Positions 1-9,827 of a stretch of DNA of 64,000 nucleotides are shown piece by piece. Each line of letters begins with the position of its first letter. Position 1 is the stretch's first letter. Origin of the DNA: Phalacrocorax aristotelis (lineage: Eukaryota > Chordata > Aves > Suliformes > Phalacrocoracidae); assembly GCF_949628215.1 (NCBI RefSeq), contig NC_134283.1:23352975-23416974 (forward strand). Direction: 5' to 3'. A model generated the notes under the pieces. The model searched no databases and was not told where the DNA came from. It saw nothing but the letters and a program-made list of their open reading frames with translations. Position numbers and translations under genes: made by a program.

Positions 1-119
1 ATATAATAAGTGGCAGCGTTGTCAGGAATGGCAAGGTGGGTTTCGTTCTTATGAGTGCTCTGAAGTTTTGGCTGCGATACATGCTTCAGTGATGTATTTT
101 TCCTGTTTTGGAAATCTAG

Positions 120-320
120 AACATGAGATTGTGAAAAGTGTTGGACCTGGAAGCCTGAGCAGGCATTCTCATGCTTTTTCCTCCTCTGAAAAATCTGGGA
201 TGAATCCATTAAAGGAAGCTGTTGAACAAGCAGATGAACTAGAGGACCAGGCTGTCACAACAGAATTGGGGGGTCCAGAAGAGCCTACTGAGGATGACAT
301 TGAAGACCCTGAGAGTGAAG
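120..320 (+). CDS. CENPT: CENPT internal exon (tail region, acidic)
   Basis: This exon encodes an acidic, low-complexity stretch (for example LGGPEEPTEDDIEDPESE) typical of the disordered middle of CENP-T. The 3' edge is firm: GAAG|GTAAGA, phase 1, which joins in frame to the exon at 2386. The left edge is inferred from the acceptor AAATCTAG at 112-119 and could be different. Little sequence conservation is expected here, so the identification depends on the phase match and on the downstream histone fold. Confidence 0.65.
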
Positions 321-3300
321 GTAAGAGAATTATTGTAGCAATAGTAGAAGGCAGTTGGAGAAGTTTTTCCCTGTTATCTCTCGACAGATTGAGGAACAAC
401 ATAGGTTAATAATGTTATTGACTATTTAGTCTGTCAGATAGTCCAGGGGAAGCTGTTGGCTGCTGTACCTAGGGCCAGGTTGTTACTGGCTTACTGGCTC
501 ATCAGGTGCTTCAGGGTCCTAGGTTGTCTGGTACTTTTTGAAGTGAAGGTAATGGAAGTGCACAAATAGATGAAAGTGAGTGCAAAGTGGGTTTTTACAG
601 CAACCTAGGGATAGCCTCCACTTTCTTCTTCCTTCCTCCCTCCCTTCCTAACTTCATGCTGATTTGTTAATGTCTTAGCATTGAACTGCTGTTTCCATAG
701 CCACTTATGTGACTCCAGACTTGAAGCCTACTTTAGAACCCCACATTATGTATGTGTAGTTACAGATTTCCTTTCCAGTTAACCCAAGGAGTAGGCTGGC
801 TTTCCAGAAGGCTGAGAGGAAGTGTCTGTTTCTGAACAGTTCTTCAGACACTGCATCAGTCTGCTCTGTTGCCCCAGGAGTTGCTTATGCCTTTTGGAAG
901 AACGTATTCATCAGACTTGAGTTCTCTTCAATCAAGGCCATATTTCAGAATGCTCAGAGCATGTTTCAATGGTGTCTTTCGGTTACTGCTCCTAAACTCT
1001 TTCAAAGTACAATACATCCTGAAATAAAAAAACTGAACTAAGGACATCCTAAAAGAATCCAGTTGCCAGGATTTGAGGCCTATTGTGGGGAAATACAGCT
1101 GTAATGAGAATATCAATGCCTGTAGGTATTTGTGCAGCGTGGGAGGCACAAAGGTGACAGCTGAACTAGTATACTTTTGCCACAAGGAAAACTGTGGGTG
1201 TTCGTAGGGTGTATATGTTTATTTTTAACACAGCCATGTGAAGAGATGGAAAGATGGTGATAAAGACATCTCTGCTGATAGGGTGGGACAGTAAGAGTAG
1301 CATCTTACAGGTCTCATTGAGCAAGAAGAGAAGAAAAGCAGGAAGAAAAGATGAAAAATTATGCCCTCTTGTCATAAAACTTATGTTGGGAACCTCAGCA
1401 TAACTAGTCTTTTCCACTGCATCCTGCTCCTCGTCCCTCTGGCACACAGAAATATTTCTTTAGAAGAAGGTAACGCAAGCAGCCATGGTAGTTCACCCGA
1501 GCCTTGCTTTCTCTGAGAGACTCCTGACCCTTGAGCTGTGGAGTTTAACACTCGGGGGTACTTGAAGAACTCTAGTAGTTGGGCTTGTCTTCTATAACAG
1601 GGCATGTGTCCTAGCTCTTGGGGAGGGTTGTGAAGTTGGCACCATTACCAGATATGCCGGATCCTTGGGCTGCACCCAGTTTGCAAGGGAAACTGGCAGG
1701 CAAGAAGCCCTCCTGGACCACTATTCTTCTAGACAGGGAGGTTCTTAGTATTTCAGTTCTGTTCATGTCATTTTCCTTCCGCTCTTGCTCATTATGAAGT
1801 GAAGAAGTTGGAGTGAAGTTAGAGGATGCAGATCAGACTTGGAAGAAACTGATATGAGTAGTTTACAGCAAAGAAGAGGTGAGGTGTGGACTATAACCTG
1901 AGCCTTAGCTGGAGGGAGTTTATGACAATCTGTGAATATAGGAGGTGCTCACAGAGTGACCCTTGTAATGTGATTTTGTTGCTCTGCTCGTCTCTGCATT
2001 CAGGAGAATTTGCCACTGATTTAGCAGGATGGCAGTGTGGTAGCTTGCAGACTTTGAAGTTCCCTCTGGGAAAAGAGGCTGCAGCTTCTTGGCAGCTTCA
2101 GCTGACCCAGCCATCAGCCCCTGCAGGCACTGAGCGTGTGTCCCTATACCCTGCCCAGCACAGGGGTGGTGGGCTGGACCTGTCCATGAGGGAAGCCACC
2201 AGCCTGCGTGGCAGGAGTGGCATGGGGGGAATTGCTGCAGCCAGCGGTCATGCTGGTTCAGGGTGCCACAGAGCATGGTCCAGACGTGTGGACAGCTGTC
2301 TGGGCTTCTGACAGCTACTGCACCACTGCTTGCTGCAGGAACTCTGAAAACAGAGTTCAGTTCCTCAAGTACATTTTTTACCTAGAGGTTTCCATGAAGA
2401 CACCCACATTTGTCCGTGCTGCAGCCTACAAGCCCCTGGTGTCAACTCCACGTCCTGCAAAACCTGCTGCTCCCAAGTAAGTGTCAAGTGCCTGCCAGAA
2501 GTGTGTCTGGGTGGGGTGTAAGTACCAGGGGGAGAGAGCTGAGCCTGGCTCTGTCAGTTGTTTTGTGCTTTATCAGCTGTAGCAGGGGGGACACGCAGTC
2601 CTGAAGTCTTTAGTTCATTCACTGCTTTAGCAGTTGAATCAAGATTTCTGTGAAATGAATGTCAGTGCTCTCCCAGAGCAGATCTGATGCCTCAAGTCTT
2701 TCCAATCAACATTCCTGTAATGTTTGGGTTGGCAGAAGGCCAAAGCCTTTTTTTCTAGGAGTTTTTCAACTGGCAAGATACCCTGGAACTATAGACTTCA
2801 GTATGGGATTCAAAGGCCCATGCAGAAGAGGGGGAATTAGAAATTGTTGCATCGATCACATGAAGTGACATATTTGTATTGACTTTAGAAGCCTAAAGCT
2901 CTATGCAGTTGCCATGTGCCGAGTATAAATGAAGCTGGCCTAGAGGCAGAAAGTGAAGCTGTCCTCTGCATTGCTCCAAAGTAATTAAAATTTGTCACCC
3001 TCTTAACTAGAAATTTGATGAAGGAAGCCTTACACTTCATCAGAATCACTCCCAGTGTGTTCTGGGGAACAGGAGGAATTTTCTAACCCATGTGTCTAGC
3101 TTTTTGTTTACTGAAGCAATAAATCTTAAAATCAAATTCTTGTGCCCTTTACTGCTGTGAACAGAGGTGAATGATGCTTACTGAAGGTGCCAGATGATTG
3201 CCCTAATCACCAATAGTAAAATATATTTAGAAAATAGAAAAAGGAGTCTTTGATACTCTGAAGTGGAACTGAATGAACGCAGATTTGCTTTGGGATTTTG

Positions 3301-6300
3301 CACTGGGACATGCTCTTGATATATATAGAGTGAGTATTAGTATTTAGACATATATACACGCATATATATGGAATGTCTGAATACTAATTCCTCTGTAGAG
3401 AGTGGTACTTCTTATTGGGAAAAGTCGTGCATTTGGATGCATGTTCTTTATAGGAATTCCTGAATGTTGATAGACAGATTTTCAGGCTTTCAAGCTGTGC
3501 TGAGATAACAGATGATCATAATAACAGGTTCAGAGCCCAGACTACAGGAAGCTGTTGCACAAAAAATGCATGATTTGTTTGCACTCTGTGTAAAGCAGCC
3601 TGACCCTGAATTGGCCTGCTTGCTTCTTGAGATAGCAGTGCTCAGGTTAAAAGCCTGAGGAATATTCTAGGTTATGTAGTGCAGCAGTAACTGTGTGAGA
3701 GCCATGGTTAAGGCATTCTGCTATAAAATAATCTCTTTATACTGGTACAATTCTACTGTGATCAACTACACCAGATTAGGGCCATGGGACTTTTAATTTA
3801 GAAACACCAGTCTCATGCAGTCACTAAATTTCAATTTTGCCCTGATTCTGTGAACCAAACATCCAGATGTAATCATTCACAAATGGGTAAACTAAGGCAC
3901 AGAAGCAGTAACCAAGATGACTTAAATAATGAATGGGTGTGGTTTTTTCCTCACTGCTATACATCATCTCTGGGGCTGATCTGCTGCTGCCCCTGAAGTT
4001 CTGACAGGGAGACATGCAGGTGGGTTGAAGAGAGAATCAAATGCTAGCACACTCTGTCTGCGGGTTTTGCATGCGTTAACCGGATATTCCAGGTCTCTTC
4101 TGTTTACTCCTTGTCTACTGAGTGAATCGAGGGATTTCACTTCCCCTTTTTGTGTTACAATTTTTCTTCTTTAGAATGAAAACAGTAGTAGGTTCCTCTG
4201 GGACTTACAGTCTTGTTTAAGGAAAAAAAAAACCCACAAAAATAAACAAACCAACCCCAAAAATCCCCACTAAACAAAATGTTCTTAATAGTGTAAAAGC
4301 TGTTGTGGACATCTGTTCTGTGGAAGGAAGTTGTATCAAAAGAGGACAAAATTTTGTCCACAGAGAAAAATCGTTGAGCACACCATGCAGACGAGACTCT
4401 CCTGTCTGCAGATGCAGGGGTGGCTTGTGGATGCATCAAACTTTGTGCATTCCTGGAGAGTGAAAACTGCATTTATGTATTGGAGAGAGTTAGTTTGCTG
4501 ACTAGTTGTTATGCTAGCATACTTATCCCGGGAAAACTTGAGGCTGGGTGGCTTCTCCCAAGGTCATAATGCCTTGTGAGTTGTTTGCAAACTGTACTTC
4601 ATGGACATGAGGGTTTTGAAGAATTGGGAGAGTGAAAGAATTAAGAGCTTGAGGGAGTTCTTACCCCTTCCAGTTCAGCATAAGGTTTGCCCAAACTCAG
4701 CCTGGTGTTCTCTGCCTCTGCCTTGTGTGTGTTCATTTGATGTGTGAATTTTTGGTTTCCCTCAAAGGTCTTCCCTGCAGCGGCCGCAGGCTAAGCGAGT
4801 TCCAAAGGGCTCAGGAGTGTCACGGAGGAAGAAGAGTGAGCCTGAAGTAGCAAGTAGTTTGATAAAGAATATATTTAGCCATTATGTGAAAATGCCAGTG
4901 GCCAGAGATGCATTTAAAATTGTTGAAAAATGGTAAGCAGCAATAAACTGCTCCTCTTCTGCTCTTTTTATTCTTTCTTTTTTTTTTTTTCCCCCCTCTT
5001 CCTGAAATAAGAAACTTGCCATGAGTGCTGCTGACAAGCTGACAGCCCTCCCTATTCAGCTGGGGAGAGTCCTGGCAGGTCTGATCAAAATGAGGACAGA
5101 AACATGCTAGGTGCTGTTGGCTGTGGTGGGGGTATCTGTGACAAACGCAACCTTGCAGGAGCTTCTGGGGTTTGTCCCAACCAGTACAAAACACACCATT
5201 CACAATCTGGCCTAACTAACAGCACACTAATATCATTAGCACTCTCTGTGAGCGGGATGGCTCTGGAGAATGGTCTGTGTCTGTGTGCTGGGCAAGGTGA
5301 AGCTGTTCTCGTGTTACGTCTGAGTCCAGGTTTCTCAGCTTTGTGAATCCACAGACCATGTCACCTTCATGAGCAAAATCTGCAGATTGTTTGAACAGTG
5401 TCACCATAAGAGCTAATAGCCTAATCAATCCTCAGTGCTGATTTTTCACTTGCATTAACCCTTGTTCTTGCATGTGTGGGAAGTTTGGGAAAGGTTCTGG
5501 TTGTCAAATGTGCAGCTGTTTCTGTGACGCTCCAGGGAGCCCAGGCTGAGAAGCCATACTTTGTTCCAAGGGCTGGAGAGTTCCTTCTGCAATTTTCCCT
5601 GACAGGCTGTGACCTTCACAGCAACTGGCTGTAGTGCATCCTGCCCTGTAGAAGTCCACATGCTCCACAGCCTGATTTATGTCCTTCCTCCATCCTCCTT
5701 CAGTTCTGAGAAATACTTCAAGCAGCTAAGCAATGATCTGGAAGCTTTCAGCAACCATGCAGGGAGGAAGACAGTGGAGATGGCTGACCTGGAGGTCCTC
5801 ATGAGAAGGTAAAGGGAGGGTTATTATTAACCTGTAGTAGTGTTTGGTGGTGCTTTGCTAGCCTGATAAGGGTGTCCTTGCCAGGGTGTGCGCTAGCAGT
5901 ATTTCCACAGTGAGTGTGGTATCTTGTGATTTAATCTGTGTGATGCCACTTGGCCTTCTGTCCCAGGAGGGCATTCATGGACTTGTGTTTTTTTACTCCA
6001 CAGTGAAGGTGGTGAAGGGGCAAGAGGAAGTAGTGAGGGGTTGGGAGTGCGGGAGGAGTCTGAGGAACAAGTAGTAAGAGGAGGGGGATGTGCACAAGGT
6101 TGAAGCAGGTACGACTGGGAAAGGAGTGGTGTCAGTAGAAGCAGCAGAGTAATGGCAAGTGTGAGGCTGGGCTGTGCTGTTGGCACCCCTGAGTGATCCC
6201 TTTGATAAAACTGCTTGCGCCTGAAATAGCGTGAGCGTTTTCACATACCCTGCTGTGTGTTTTGATGACTTACTCTTCCAAAGAAAATTCCCTTCTTTCT

Positions 6301-7723
6301 GCTTCTGCACAAGCTGATACTGAGGGTTCAAACTGACAGTTCCTCTTCAGAGCTGGAAAAGGAGCCTCCAGGCTGGCATCTCTGTGTCCCCTTTGTGCTG
6401 CCTCTTCAGGACCCAGCAGAGGGGCAGGCTGGCCAGCAGCCTGGACAAACTGTCCTTGGAGCCTCTCAACTGCTGCTCTTCCCTGCAAGCTCCCTCAGCT
6501 CCCCCATCTCGTGACTGAATTTACTTTGTCCTGTGAGCAACAAAGGATTTGTTCTTGGCTTGGCAGAGCTGTCTGTAAAACTCTGCGGGGCCTTAAACAA
6601 ACTTGTCACTCCTCATTTAAAGTCATCATTCCAAGTTGTTATTCCTCATCTGCACTGGAAGAGTTTCAGACGTGATGCTAAAGTCATCTGAGGGATTTTT
6701 GCTGGCACATCTGATTAAAGCCATTAGCTTTGTATGGGCCTGTGTAGATGGAGCTGGTGCTGTTGTTTAAAAAGAATAATCTGTGGCTGTCCTGGTCTGG
6801 AGGCTGTAATTTTCAGCAGGTGTGTGCTGAAAGGAGCATGAGCAGGCTAAGAGGTGTGAAGGTTTAGTTGGCCAGGCTTGAAGACTCTGCACACTTGTTA
6901 CTTTACCTTTACCTTTTTCTAGATGTCTTTATGCCTTTCCACTGCCTCATAAAGGGATCAGGAATTGTTCCTGCTTCATGAATGAGGACAGTATTTTTGT
7001 TCCTTCCACAAGGAAAGCATGGATAAATGCTGCTTTTTTGTCTTTCAGCAAGACAAGGAAATGCTCGTTTTTTTCAGGCCATTCAGCTAAATGGTGTACT
7101 GGAAAACTACATGGCCTACACAGTTGGAAAATGCCAACCACCCTGAAAAGTGAATGTAAAAAATCTGCCAGGTTATGAGCTGTTTGCTTCTGTTACATCA
7201 TTCTGTGCGTGTCTTTTAATGGTAAAATTTGGCAAGTGAATTGTGAACTTAAGCCATGAGCTTATATTTTGGTAAAGATCAGTATGCTGGCTCTCACTGT
7301 GATAAACATGTCCTGCTGGGGGAAGCTGATCTGCAGTAGCTCACTCTCCTGGTCCGCTTTCAGGTGGTGGAATATCAGCCTGGTGCCTGCAACCGCATGC
7401 AGGACCTCATGTATCACCTGAGAAAGTTGCCTGCAAATAGGAGTCAACAGCTTTCCTATCACAACTAGATGCAGCATCTCAGCTATTAAATGCAAAAATA
7501 TCACTGCAAGAAAACTTTAAAAACTTTACTCTGACATTGAGTGGAAACACTTTTCTGTTAACAATTCTTTCTTCTCTGCTGTCCTCTTTCTGATCAAAGA
7601 CAAGGGCTGGTGACAGACAAGATGCCGTTGCACGTGCTGATAGAGCGTTACCTCCCTCTGGAGTACCGGAAGCTCCTGATTCCCGTTGCTGTGAGTGGAA
7701 ATAAAGTGATCCCCTGCAAATGA
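120..7723 (+). CDS. CENPT: CENPT, centromere protein T, 3' part (five exons)
   Basis: CENP-T is a component of the constitutive centromere-associated network. It pairs with CENP-W through a C-terminal histone fold and links centromeric DNA to the outer kinetochore through its long N-terminal tail. Five exons are seen: 120-320, 2386-2476, 4768-4932, 5704-5808 and 7600-7723. Their splice phases (1,2,2,2) agree at every junction, so no exon is missing between them. The last three encode the histone fold (SSLIKNIFSHYVKMPVARDA, then NDLEAFSNHAGRKTVEMAD, then the tail LPLEYRKLLIPVAVSGNK) and end with TGA. The N-terminal tail and start codon lie upstream of the window. The reading frame is open throughout and looks functional. 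The gene is tail-to-tail with TSNAXIP1, as expected from the human 16q22.1 order. The C-terminal identification is very secure; the first exon's left edge is less so. Confidence 0.93.
321..2385 (+). other. CENPT intron
   Basis: The intron runs from donor GTAAGA to acceptor TTTTTTACCTAG. I see no repeat family, RNA gene or extra exon in it; the phases of the flanking exons agree without one. Open frames around 1886-2480 have no recognisable homology. Confidence 0.6.
2386..2476 (+). CDS. CENPT: CENPT internal exon (proline/lysine-rich linker)
   Basis: A 91-bp exon that encodes MKTPTFVRAAAYKPLVSTP and a Pro/Ala/Lys-rich end, resembling the linker just before the CENP-T histone fold in birds. 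It starts after acceptor ACCTAG with two bases that complete a GAG codon from the exon ending at 320. It ends CCCAA|GTAAGT, and the AA is completed to AAG by the first base of the next exon. Confidence 0.85.
2477..4767 (+). other. CENPT intron
   Basis: The intron is AT-rich and includes a short TA/CA-rich stretch near 3318-3370. No transposon or hidden exon was recognised. Confidence 0.6.
4768..4932 (+). CDS. CENPT: CENPT exon: basic linker and first histone-fold helices
   Basis: A 165-bp exon. It opens with a basic segment (QRPQAKRVPKG, then SRRKKSEPEV) and passes into the first helices of the CENP-T_C histone fold (SSLIKNIFSHYVKMPVARDA, then FKIVEK). Acceptor CTCAAAG and donor ATG|GTAAGC are canonical; phase 2 at both ends matches its neighbours. 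The basic stretch before the fold fits DNA contact next to the histone core; that role is family knowledge, not visible here. Confidence 0.95.
4933..5703 (+). other. CENPT intron
   Basis: The intron has a poly-T tract near 4976-4991 and is otherwise unremarkable; no repeat family was recognised. Confidence 0.6.
5704..5808 (+). CDS. CENPT: CENPT exon: central histone-fold helix
   Basis: A 105-bp exon encoding the core of the histone fold: SEKYFKQLSNDLEAFSNHAG, then RKTVEMADLEVLMRR. The HAGRKTV(E)xxD pattern is the hallmark of this fold in CENP-T. The flanks are acceptor CCTCCTTCAG and donor GAGAAG|GTAAAG. The codon split across the 5' junction is TG|T (Cys). Confidence 0.95.
5809..7599 (+). 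other. CENPT last intron
   Basis: No transposon, RNA gene or additional exon was recognised between donor GTAAAG and acceptor GATCAAAG. Confidence 0.6.
7600..7723 (+). CDS. CENPT: CENPT terminal coding exon
   Basis: Encodes the end of the histone fold and the conserved C-terminal tail: QGLVTDKMPLHVLIERYLPL, then EYRKLLIPVAVSGNKVIPCK, then TGA at 7721-7723. The C-terminal extension after the fold is the part of CENP-T known to contribute to CENP-H/I/K binding. The acceptor is GATCAAAG; the first base completes an Arg codon (AG|A). Confidence 0.96.
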
Positions 7724-7819
7724 AGGTGTCCCACATGGTGGCTCCCATGGGTGAGGAGATGGCCTGCTCGCCGAGGCTGGCTGTGGATTGTTCCCTGTAG
7801 CTGTTCCACGTGGTGGGGC

Positions 7820-7825
7820 AATAAA
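7820..7825 (+). terminator. CENPT poly(A) signal, proximal
   Basis: Canonical AATAAA about 97 nt after the CENPT stop codon. A second AATAAA at 7965-7970 is the distal alternative, so two 3' UTR lengths are possible. Cleavage sites cannot be seen directly. Confidence 0.6.
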
Positions 7826-7964
7826 TGGTTGACCTTCCCTTGAATGGCTACAGGTTGTGCTGTGGCTGTCATGCCAGCCTATGGGTCTCACCAACTGTTA
7901 TTACAAGTAATTTGACTCTCCTGAATTTTTTGTGTTGCCTTTGAATCCTTGTATAGCTCTGCTA

Positions 7965-7970
7965 AATAAA
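7965..7970 (+). terminator. CENPT poly(A) signal, distal
   Basis: Second AATAAA hexamer in the 3' UTR, followed by T/G-rich sequence (TATTATGTGTATTCTGCGTG) that fits a downstream element. It may be the main site. Confidence 0.6.
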
Positions 7971-8329
7971 ATATTATGTGTATTCTGCGTGATAGAAATG
8001 CTGCTTATTCCAGTGAGCTGAAAGGCTACTGTATTGTGTTGTTTAAAACATTCCTAGCAGGTATTTAGCTGTGTTGCTCTTCATACCAACTAGTTGTTTG
8101 CTCAGAGGAGGAAAGTTATGGACTGCCTTATGGAAAGAAGCAGATCCTTGTCAGAGCCGTGTATTTTTCTAGAGGGGGGCTTTGAGACTTGGAATCTTGT
8201 CCCCTTTTGCAAGTCAAGAGTAGATCCTAATCCATCTGTGACCACAGCTGTTTACTGATGTAAACTGAAATGGGGAAATATACTTGACCATTTGAGAGAT
8301 GAAATTTTCTGGTGGACCCGTGGTAGATG

Positions 8330-9162
8330 ACAGACTGAGATTGATTCAGAGGGAGTTAACTGTGTGTATTTGGTTTATGTGGGAAGGTTGTGGAGTGGGC
8401 TGGGGGGCAGATGCTGCAGAAACCAGGGACTGCCCCCATGTCAGAGCCAGCTGCAAAATGGACCCATCGCTGGCCAAAGCCAAGCCATTCAGCAACGCTG
8501 GTGGTGCCTCTGATAATATATTTAAGAAAGGGTAAAAATGCTGCGCAGCAACTGTGGGAGGGAGGGGTAAGGAGAAAGCTGCGGGAGAAACAATCCTGAA
8601 GACAGCAGCGTTAGTGAAGAAGGAGATGCTGGAGCAGAGAATCCCCTGTGTCCCATGGAGAAGACCACGGTGAGGCAGGCTGTCCCTCTGCAGCCCATGG
8701 AGGACCCCGCGGTGGAGCAGGTTTGCTGACAGGGACCTGCAGGGACCCACACTGGAGCAGTTCTTGAAGGGCTATATCCCATGGAAGGCACCCTGCACCA
8801 GAGCAGGGGAAGACTGGGAGGAAGGAGCAGCCAAGACAAAGTGTTGCAGATTAGCTGAACCCCCCCCTTTCTCTGTGCAGTCCTTGGCAGGGAGGAGGCA
8901 GTTGGGCCTGGGAAGGAGGGGTGGAGGGAAGATCATCTTGGTTCTGTCTTTATTTCTCACTAGCCTATTTTAATTGGCAGTAAATTCATCTTCCCCAAGT
9001 CAAGTCTGTTTTGACTGTGCCAGTAATTGGTGAGCAATATCCCTGTCTTTGTCTTGACCCATGAGCTTTTTTTAATCTTATTTCCTCCCCTGTCCTGTTG
9101 AGGGGGAGTGAGAGAGCGGCTGGGTGCATGACTGGTAGCCAGTCATGGTCAAACCACCCATT
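8330..9162 (+). mobile_element. Solo LTR of an avian endogenous retrovirus, long type (approximate ends)
   Basis: An LTR-like block of about 830 bp. It has a TATA-like ATAATATATTTAAGAA near 8513, a series of degenerate minirepeats built on CCATGGA...ACCC...GGAGCAG between about 8640 and 8815, and a U5-like end (TTGACCCATGAGC, then GGGGGAGTGAGAGAGCGGCT, ending near TCAAACCACCCA). The U5 end resembles that of the neighbouring LTR at 9252, so the two belong to related families. No internal gag/pol sequence is present on either side, hence solo. The left edge is uncertain by tens of bases. It lies between the 3' ends of CENPT and TSNAXIP1. Confidence 0.6.
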
Positions 9163-9251
9163 GCATGTGGTGTAACCCAAGCTGAAGGCTGCGCTTCCAC
9201 AGTTGTTTTCTGCCAGCCCTTGGTGCTGTCCTCTGTCTACGTAGAGAAATG

Positions 9252-9827
9252 TGTCCTGGTTTCATCTGGGATAGAGTTAAATTTCTTCGCAGTAGCTAGT
9301 AGGGGACTATGTTTGGATTTTTGCTGGAAACAGTGGTGATAATGTGGAGATGTTTTAGTTGTTGCTAAGTAGCACTTACACTGGTCCAGGACTTTTTCAG
9401 CTCCCCGTGCTCTGCCGGGTGCACAAGAAGCTGGGAGGGGGCACAGCCGGGACAGCTGACCCAAACTGACCAACGGGATATTCCATACCATATGGCGTCA
9501 TGCTCGGTATATAAAGCTGGGGGAGGAAGGAGGAAGGGGGGACATTTGGAGTGACGGTGTTTCTCTTCCCAAGTCACCGTTACGCATGATGGAGCCCTGC
9601 TTTCCTGGAGACGGCTGAGCACCTGCCCGCTCATGGGAAGTGATGAATGAATTCCTTGTTTTGCTTTGCTTCCGCGCGCAGCTTTTGCTTTACCTGTTAA
9701 ACTGTCTTTATCTCAACCCATGAGTTGCCTCACTTTTACTCTTCCAATTCTCTCCCCTGTTCCACCAGGGGGGAGTGAGTGAGCGGCTGCGTGGTGCTTG
9801 GTTGCTGACTGGGGCTAAACCATGGCA
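9252..9827 (+). mobile_element. Solo LTR of an avian endogenous retrovirus, TGTCCTGG type
   Basis: Starts TGTCCTGGTTTCATCTGGGA and ends GGGGCTAAACCATGGCA, giving TG...CA termini. It holds a TATA box (GGTATATAAAGC, near 9508) and a U5 segment with TTAAACTGTCTTTATCTCAA and GGGGGGAGTGAGTGAGCGGC. The 5-bp flanks AAATG (9247-9251) and AAAAG (9828-9832) could be a target-site duplication with one change. No retroviral coding sequence adjoins it. It is the same general family as the LTR at 62429. Confidence 0.8.

Noticed and set aside
3318-3370. TA/CA-rich tract as a microsatellite
   Set aside because: Too short and interrupted to count as a defined array.
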